This document shows positions 43,371 to 49,064 of a stretch of DNA of 49,064 nt, in pieces; the first letter of the stretch is position 1; every line of letters begins with the position of its first letter. The stretch is from Chara braunii. Lineage: Eukaryota; Streptophyta; Charophyceae; Charales; Characeae. The stretch covers positions 4,110,552-4,159,615 of the forward strand of contig BFEA01000033.1 in the NCBI GenBank assembly GCA_003427395.1. The letters run 5' to 3'. A program made the translations under genes and the position numbers. The notes under the pieces were generated by a model that was given only the letters and a program-made list of their open reading frames with translations, was not told where the DNA came from and made no database searches.

Positions 43371-44121
43371 GAATATGGGAGGAAGGGGGCCTGGGTAGAG
43401 CCAGGTTGTACATTAGGCAAGTGAAAGGAATACCCCGGCAATGACTAGGAACGGGGTTGAAAGGGTGAGTGGCAGAGCAGTATTACAGGTAGTGAAAGTG
43501 ACGAGGCCTGGATGAGTAGGTTGTACACTACTAGTAGTTAGCGAGGGAGGAGGGTTCCCAGCTTATAGAGCCGCAGACTGGGTTGTACAATAGAGTCTAT
43601 CGGGACGGAACAGGAACTGGTAGTAGAAGTGGCCGCAGGTAGTTGTAACTGGTAGCAGTGGGGAGGCCAGGAGAAGGGTAGGCACGGGGAAAGGAAGCAG
43701 GCCAACCAGGGGAGTGCTAGCGGAAGTAGGGAGGGTAGGGTCGAAGCAACTGGTACTAAGGCCAGTAGTCGGAGCCAGTTAACAGGAGGGCCGTTTCAGA
43801 CTGGATAATATCTAACGGGAGATATTGACCCGGTACAGAGGAAGACTAAGGCCCAGAAGGCCGACTACGCAGCGTCAAGTCCCTACCACCGACCGGTGCA
43901 CGTGCAGTACGAGGTTCTGACGCACGCAGGGCGCACACGTGAGGTAGGCGGGAAGAAGGGACGAGCGTGAGTGCACGCCGAGTCAGTTGCAAGCGAGACA
44001 AGCCGTGACCCAACCAGTCAGTTACAGTCAGTCTCCTGTATATCTCGGGAGGACAAGGCCAGAAAGGTCCTCTTTGCTCAGGGTGGATTGCTTCAGTGGA
44101 TGCGGGAGCCTAGGTGTGGTT
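43371..44121 (+). other. 3' non-coding region of the Penelope-like element
   Basis: Purine-rich and without coding. GGTTGTACA occurs three times (43402, 43519, 43582). AATATCT...AGATATT at about 43806-43825 is a small perfect stem. Confidence 0.55.
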
Positions 44122-44184
44122 GCCCCTTGATAAGTCCTGGTGCGCAGCCAGGCGAAACGCGTCGGGGAATGTGCGCGTTTGAGC
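44122..44184 (+). ncRNA. Candidate degenerate hammerhead ribozyme
   Basis: In order: TTGATAA (44127-44133; consensus CUGANGA), stem II GTCCTGG with CCAGGC around loop TGCGCAG (44134-44153), the invariant GAA plus A (44154-44157), stem III CGCG with CGCG around a 12-base loop (44158-44177) closed by the A-T pair 44157/44178, then T at the cleavage position 44179. Stem I arms GCCCC (44122-44126) and TGAGC (44180-44184) pair only partly. Two core changes (C to T, G to A) should abolish cleavage. Hammerhead motifs are known in Penelope-like elements, and this one lies about 750 bases after the RT frame on the same strand. No second copy was found upstream of the ORFs. Confidence 0.55.
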
Positions 44185-44839
44185 ACAATCCATGTAGGAA
44201 CTTCATCGCTTATCGTTGAAAGCATGGACGCATAGCGATTGGCCTCGCTATTTCAATTCAATTCTTCTTCTTCTTCTTCTTTCTCTAACTATTTTTTGTT
44301 TGTCACTTCTCCTATCCTTTCCTTCTCGGAGACATCGAATGCAATCATAAAAAACTCGCGATTTATTTGCATGTACGTGGCCGCAATAGTGGATGCATGA
44401 AACAAAACTAAATAAAATAAAACAAACTAAAAGAGGATTTTGAAGTAGTGTTTGTCGTTAAAAAGGATTGCGTGGTGAATCGAAGACAGAGAGGGAGAAG
44501 AGGACAATAAGCGGAAGGTCGCACTGCTAGCAACCATGACTCAACTTCGTTCGTGATTGCAACACCAGCTCAGTGCGGTTTGTAATTCGGTCCATTCTGC
44601 ATTGTCACACAACCTACCAGGATGCAGTGCCCATGGCATACACTTCGTTATCCCTCTACCAATCATTGTCGCCATTATTACCTCTTATTCTTCCACATTC
44701 TCTCCTATCTACCACGTACAGCTCATTCGGCCATCCAAAGTTATTATTTTCTCATATGAAGAATTTGAAGATCCCCAACGCAATCTTCTATTCACCGGAG
44801 AATGTAATCTTATTTACACCAAAGTATTGGCCAGATGCT
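44185..44839. other. Spacer after the Penelope-like element, no gene
   Basis: An ATCGCTTATCG...CGCATAGCGAT stem (44206-44244) and a (TTC)n tract (44262-44282) are followed by AT-rich DNA. The frames at 44557-44916 have no recognisable domain. Confidence 0.5.
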
Positions 44840-45390
44840 ACACTACGTTGATGAAGTGCTGCTTGGAGGTGTTGGTGCCAGAGGGTGAGAGGGTGGTCTG
44901 TAGGAGAGTGGAGTGAGGAGCGAGGCAACCATAGCCGACGCTGGGGGCACTCTGGCTCAGCGTTAGGGTGGTGATGCGCATGTGGGATTGCCCCAGGGAC
45001 TACCTTGTGGAACCGGGGCTTTGCCCTAGGCTGGTTGCAGCGGTGCGACAGACTAAAACCTCCCTTTGAGTGGTTCCTTTGAGTGGGGTTATGCTATCGG
45101 ATTTACCTCGTGGTGTCAACATTTCGTATATTTGGGGAGATGCTGCCAGGGTGACGGTATGATGACGGCGACATTTTCAGTGGGGTCATGCTGCAAAATT
45201 TTGGGCGCATCGGTGACTTTATTTTTGAGGGGAAGTGTTGCCGAATTTTTGCGGTATAGTGGGCCCTTATGTTATGGTGTGTGAGCAGCTGGTGCTGCTG
45301 CTGCACAATTGTGGTACTAGTTTTGACGGCGCGGCGAGCGGTAGTCCCACATTTATTTTTTTTAGATGTGCGATGGTGGTGGAGCATTCT
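44840..45390 (+). mobile_element. LTR fragment related to 26430-27060
   Basis: Shared: GAGTGAG.(A/G)GCGA.GCA(A/G)CCATAGCC, GCCCTA(G/A)GCTGGTTGC(A/G)GCGGTG, and TTTTGACGGCGC(A/G)(A/G)CGAGCGGTAG then a T run and GTGCG(A/G).GGT.GAG. No internal sequence is attached. Confidence 0.65.
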
Positions 45391-45415
45391 AGCGGACAAC
45401 AATGGCTGTTAGCGT

Positions 45416-45545
45416 CAGCCAAAAAAAGAAAGAAGTACGCTGTTGACGTCACAAAAAAAGAAAAAAGTATACCGTTGACGTGCCCAAAAAGAAAAAAGTA
45501 CGCCGTTAGCGCCACCGAAAAAGAAAAAAGTAGGGCATACTCACA
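45416..45545 (+). repeat. Short tandem repeat AAAAAAGAAAAAAGTAYRCCGTTGACG
   Basis: Four units of about 32-36 bases; a related unit (AACAAGAAAAAAGTACACCG) recurs at 46826-46850. A-rich and not coding. Confidence 0.8.
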
Positions 45546-45954
45546 CTAGCGTTTTTTTTTTGCTAAATTGCAAAATCTGCTATGCTGTTATAGTCACACT
45601 AGGGGTTTCCGACCACCAAAATTGCAATCGGGGTAACATTTGTCAGCGCCCTGGGGCCTGGACCCACACTAGCAAAGTATTCTACCATGTGCGACGCAAT
45701 TTTATGGCTTTTTGAAAAAGACAAAGTGGTTTTTTATTTTCATGAATGGATCATTTTCTAATTTAAAATGAATTGAAATGGAACATTGAACAAAGAAGAA
45801 CAGCTGTGCACCCAAATTCATGGGTTGGTACGATCTCCTTCACGTAAGTCTTCATAGTGATGTACCGTGGCAATAAAATGTGTCCACGAACACAGCCACG
45901 AGGATGAACAAGTAACGGGTATGGGGTCACCATGTATCTCATGAGGCCTCTAAC

Positions 45955-45992
45955 CTGTCTCTTATACACATCTAGATGTGTATAAGAGACAG
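45955..45992. other. Nextera mate-pair junction adapter (assembly artefact)
   Basis: A perfect 38-base palindromic sequence: CTGTCTCTTATACACATCT followed by its reverse complement AGATGTGTATAAGAGACAG. This is the Tn5 mosaic-end junction produced in Nextera mate-pair circularisation. The minus-strand frame gives the well-known artefact peptide VSYTHLDVYKRQ. The sequences on either side may not be adjacent in the genome. Confidence 0.99.
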
Positions 45993-46235
45993 GAGGCGTT
46001 CCTGTCAGATCCACCACAATATTTGAATTTCACATTTCAAGTTCGATTTCTCAGAGCCAAAAAAAAAAAAGAAACGAAGTCTGGAAATCAACCCCGCCCT
46101 TTCGGGTCCATACAGGAGGCGTTCCTATCAGATCCACCACAATATTTGAATTTCACATTTCAAGTTCCATTTCTCAGAGCCCCCCTCCAAAAAAAACGAA
46201 GTCTGGAAATCAACCCCCCCCTTTCGGGTCCATAA
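45990..46235. repeat. 123-base duplication next to the adapter
   Basis: CAGGAGGCGTTCCTGTCAGA to GGGTCCATA (45990-46112) is repeated at 46113-46235 with a few differences (T/G, C/G, length of the A run). It begins at the last bases of the adapter, so it could be a mis-joined second allele or read rather than a true repeat. Confidence 0.85.
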
Positions 46236-46625
46236 AATCCAGGCTTCCCGCCCACGCAAAGCCACAAGCTATCATGTCCAAGTTTGTTTTTCTTTTTTTC
46301 TTGACGCATCTCATTGGACGGAGGTGGGCATCTTTACAGTCCCTGCTCGGAAACTACCAGGCCGTCGACGGCCGTACTGCGTCACTCGAGGCCACACGCG
46401 ATCGAAATCCTGAACGGAGTGGTAGAATACTTCGCTAATGGGTCCAGGTCCCTGGGGGGCCGCGGGGATGGGCATTTTGCTACCACCTCCAGAGGTGGTG
46501 CCAAATTCTCTTTCGCCTTTTGGGAATCGGTAAAAGTCGCCGCGCTTTGTGACCATGCGAGGCACCAACTTTTGCACTTGCCAGAGAGTCCCGCTCGTGT
46601 CCTTTCTGATTTGCAACCTGTGTGA
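46236..46625. other. GC-rich unassigned sequence
   Basis: Contains a perfect 14-base palindrome GGCCGTCGACGGCC (46360-46373) and ACCACCTCCAGAGGTGGT (46481-46498). No gene. Confidence 0.5.
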
Positions 46626-46728
46626 CGGGGGGCAAGGTCCCACTTGCGCAAATTAGGAGATTTCGGCCGTTGATATTTGCTATCTACGGTCAGTATCTCT
46701 TAATTCGTGCAAGTGGGACCTAGCCCCG
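46626..46728. mobile_element. 103-base foldback (MITE-like) element
   Basis: The left arm CGGGGGGCAAGGTCCCACTT, GCGCAAATTAGGAGAT, CCGTTGATA is complementary with few mismatches to the right arm TATCTACGG, ATCTCTTAATTCGTGC, AAGTGGGACCTAGCCCCG around a 5-base loop. Nearly the whole unit is one hairpin. No coding; target duplication not evident. Confidence 0.75.
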
Positions 46729-47635
46729 TTCGGGGTCTGATTTCAGCAAACATGGGAAAGAAAATTCAGCAGATTTTGCTAGACTGCCACCGCTGTGTGA
46801 GTACGCCCTACGCCGTTGGCACCGCCAAACAAGAAAAAAGTACACCGCCGCTGGAGGTTCGGCAAAGCTTGGCGCGCAGTGCTGTGGCACCAAGCTCTGG
46901 TAGGGGAAGGAGAAGGCCCTGGTTCGGTTGTTTCACGTCGCTCTGTAAAAGGTTCCAACCGGCCGGAGAGGACCGTAAATAGGTCTGTCAATTAGGGAGC
47001 AGGAATATATGGGTATAATTTTTGGTATTGTGAGGGGGTAGAAGAAGCTGAAGGGTAGATAGGGAAGTAAAATAGACTGCAGTGATTGAATAGGTAACTG
47101 GGACAAGCAAATTTGGAATGAATATACCGAGATACCGCGGGTAGTTTCTGTTGTCGGACAGGGGGGAAAAAGCGCCAAGTTTCTTCACCGATCATACACG
47201 CGTCATCCAGCCGGCAAAATTGACGTGGCAGCGGCAGACGCGCGAGAATTGGCGGGCGATGGAATGCAGATCGTGCTGAAGCGCAGAACCTTCAGCAGCA
47301 CGTGTCTGCCATGTGCAGCGGGAAGGGAAGCTTGGCCGGGCGCAGCGGTTCTGTCCAGGGGATGGTTTGCGTCTGACGCCGGGGTGGAGCTGGTGTTGGC
47401 AGTGCTACCGGTAGTGCGCTTTTCATCGGGGGCATGAGGTAGGCAACGAGCATGCTTCACCCTCTTCTGCAGGCTGGCTGCTTCTTCGCCTGGTGGGTCA
47501 ATTTCAATCCGTCTTCGCTCTCCCTCTTCCCTTAGTCCCCTTCTTGTACTCTTAAGATGCTCTCCCCATCTCTCCACTCCTGGCCGACATAACAGGCACC
47601 CGTACCGTCACTAGGATGATTCGTGTCGTTTGCAT

Positions 47636-47638
<3 letters not shown>
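46729..47638. other. Unassigned region
   Basis: No domain-bearing frame. The GC-rich part 47210-47440 is open in several frames through composition only. Confidence 0.45.

Positions 47639-47719
<81 letters not shown>
47639..47719. repeat. (GA)40 microsatellite
   Basis: Uninterrupted GA repeats over about 80 bases, followed by CCCTCCGTCCCTCTCT pyrimidine sequence. Confidence 0.98.
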
Positions 47720-47721
<2 letters not shown>

Positions 47722-48248
47722 CTGAAGGGTTAATACGCCTCCCTCCCTCCGTCCCTCTCTCGCGGTGTTGTGCGTGAAGAGGTGCAGAGTTCTTTCACAC
47801 TCGGCCCAGAAACGAAATAGATGGTTCGCCTGGCGTGCGCGAAGTGCACCCCCTCTTTCCCTCTCCCTCTCTCCCTACGTCCCTCCTTCCCTCGTCCATC
47901 CATCCGGGCTTAGGGCTGCAATTCCATTTTTGTGGGGGAGGCAGAGGGAGAGTGAACACTAGGGGGGGTTCAAGTGCCTGCAGGAGAAGGACGAAAGGGA
48001 GGGTGAGGAAGCGGGATCGGGAGGATGATAGACTGGGGATTGACCGAGGAGAATGGGATGCGACGACAGAGGAAGCAAAAGGAGAGTCAACGCAATAGGG
48101 TGAAGCATGCAGGATAAGTTTGCCGCCGTTAAGGAGGCTGTGGAGGAGGAAGACGTGGAGGAGGGTCCTAAAGTAAATGAGAGGAGGAGGGCATAGATCG
48201 GGGACTCAATTTGCGAAGAAGGGGGTGGGGAGCGCGGATTGGGAGGGG
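47720..48248. other. Pyrimidine-rich then purine-rich DNA, no gene
   Basis: Strand composition switches near 47930 from C/T-rich to G/A-rich. Frames are composition artefacts. Confidence 0.5.
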
Positions 48249-48446
48249 CCGGATCAGGATGTGGAATAGAGAGGAGGAGAAGGTCGAAATGCATTGGGTG
48301 CTAATCAGGGCGAGGGGGTAGGAACCGATGAAGTTTCAGGGAAAGTACGGGCCGGATCAGGATGTGGGATAGAGAGGAGGAGAAGGTCGAAATGCATGGG
48401 GTGCAAATCAGGGTGAGGGGGTAGGAACCGATGAAGTTTCAGGGGA
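48249..48446. repeat. 103-base tandem duplication in purine-rich DNA
   Basis: CCGGATCAGGATGTGG to GAAGTTTCAGG occurs at 48249 and 48352. A smaller 25-base pair, TAGAAGGATCCGGAGAAGG, lies at 48488 and 48513. Confidence 0.9.
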
Positions 48447-48997
48447 AGATCGCCAACGCAATAGGGTAAGGAATGTGCAGCTTTAGGGTAGAAGGATCCG
48501 GAGAAGGTGGGGGTAGAAGGATCCGGAGAAGGTGGGGGGAAGAGGAGATTGGAAGGCAGGAAGAGGGGGTCAGAGCGCAGGGAGGGGAACAGATTGTAAG
48601 GAAAAGAGAGAGTAGCTTAGTGACGGAGGGCCTGAAGGACGAGAGGGATAGGGTGGTGTGGATATGCTGGTGATGAAGAGAAAGAAATGAAGAAAGTAAG
48701 AGCGACAGACAGAGGAGGGAGGAGAGGAAAAGACGTACCAGATACGCAGGGCCCATATCGAGTATTGGAGAGCAGGACGTCCAAGAGGATCCCAGCGGAG
48801 AGGAGTGGAGAAAGACGGGAGAATAGAGGCGAAAGACACAGGGCAAGGGGAGAAGAGGATGGGGAAAACTGGATTGGTTGGAGGGGGAAGAGATCGGGAG
48901 GGGGGATGGAGGGCGCAAGTTGAGAGATGGAATCGGCCAGGCCCAAGGGAGGCAATGGAGAAGGAAGAAAAGGACAACGGCGAGGGGGTAGGGAAGA
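48447..48997. other. Purine-rich region, no gene
   Basis: G and A dominate throughout. Both strands show long frames (Arg/Gly/Glu or Pro/Ser/Leu) typical of such composition, with no domain. Confidence 0.55.
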
Positions 48998-49011
48998 GTG
49001 TGTGTGTGTGT

Positions 49012-49064
<53 letters not shown>
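48998..49064. repeat. (GT)n followed by (GA)n at the window end
   Basis: (GT)7 at 48998-49012, TAC, then (GA)n from 49016 to the last base. Confidence 0.96.

Larger units (their letters stand above)
37560..44200 (+). mobile_element. Penelope-like element with N-terminal GIY-YIG
   Basis: In order: 5' region with short duplications, coiled-coil ORF (38311-39330), GIY-YIG nuclease domain (39331-39905), linker (40853-41499), RT (41460-43370), 3' region and a candidate hammerhead ribozyme (44122-44184). In classical Penelope elements GIY-YIG follows the RT. The reverse order is known from the Naiad/Chlamys clade, which includes green-lineage members. One short DNA transposon is inserted (39906-40852). 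Outer limits are approximate; TTC-rich tracts lie near both ends (37638-37656 and 44262-44282). Confidence 0.75.

Noticed and set aside
45763-46235. Frames with MYKRQ and VSYTHLDVYKRQ as conserved peptides
   Set aside because: These peptides are translations of the sequencing adapter.
48439-48977. Long minus-strand frames near the window end
   Set aside because: Purine-rich strand bias removes stop codons from the other strand. Several frames are open at once and none has a motif.

Overview
This window is eukaryotic nuclear DNA made almost entirely of decayed and nested transposable elements, with no convincing host gene. I found no long intact reading frame, no rRNA and no tRNA. It is rich in (GA)n, (TAA)n and poly(A)/poly(T) runs and holds one 308-base N gap. 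The elements present (a Penelope-like retroelement with its GIY-YIG domain in front of the reverse transcriptase, Ty3 and copia fragments, and an acidic Glu-rich retroelement protein) fit the green lineage. From memory of similar predicted proteins I suspect a charophyte alga such as Chara braunii, but I could not check this.

Layout. 1-2557: end of a Ty3/gypsy-like element, with a broken integrase followed by a broken acidic protein. 2558-5844: unassigned, with a (GA)26 run. 5845-21121: a DNA transposon with terminal inverted repeats (TIRs). It carries 61-bp tandem repeats, subterminal motifs that flip orientation on either side of the gene, and a damaged gene of the family with DGMDQ, LDN..KENKN and HEDIDQ motifs (I believe Pfam DUF7869). 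A gag-only LTR retrotransposon with unusually long LTRs (7495-16236) and a small palindrome-bearing element (16843-17287) sit inside it. 21122-21677: a repeat ending in a poly(A) tract. 22161-24180: a 195-bp tandem duplication with hairpins, then a copia-type LTR with a polypurine tract on one side and a primer site plus gag on the other. 24838-34080: further fragments of the long-LTR family, a snapback element and a GA-rich tandem array. 35100-37130: an array of diverged hairpin units. 37560-44200: a Penelope-like element (coiled-coil ORF, GIY-YIG, RT, candidate hammerhead ribozyme), interrupted at 39906-40852 by a short relative of the DNA transposon. 44840-49064: LTR fragments, an exact Nextera mate-pair junction adapter (an assembly artefact), a foldback element and purine-rich DNA.

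How the pieces relate. The strongest observation is that the 947-bp insertion in the Penelope-like element is bounded by GAGT on both sides, has TIRs matching the large 5845-21121 element, and interrupts one reading frame that resumes in phase on the other side. This defines a transposon family with about 20-35 bp TIRs and a probable 4-bp target duplication. The large copy encodes the DGMDQ/HEDIDQ-type protein, which becomes the obvious candidate transposase. Nearly all premature stops and the lost integrase Glu codon can be explained by C-to-T or G-to-A transitions, so methylation-driven decay is likely.
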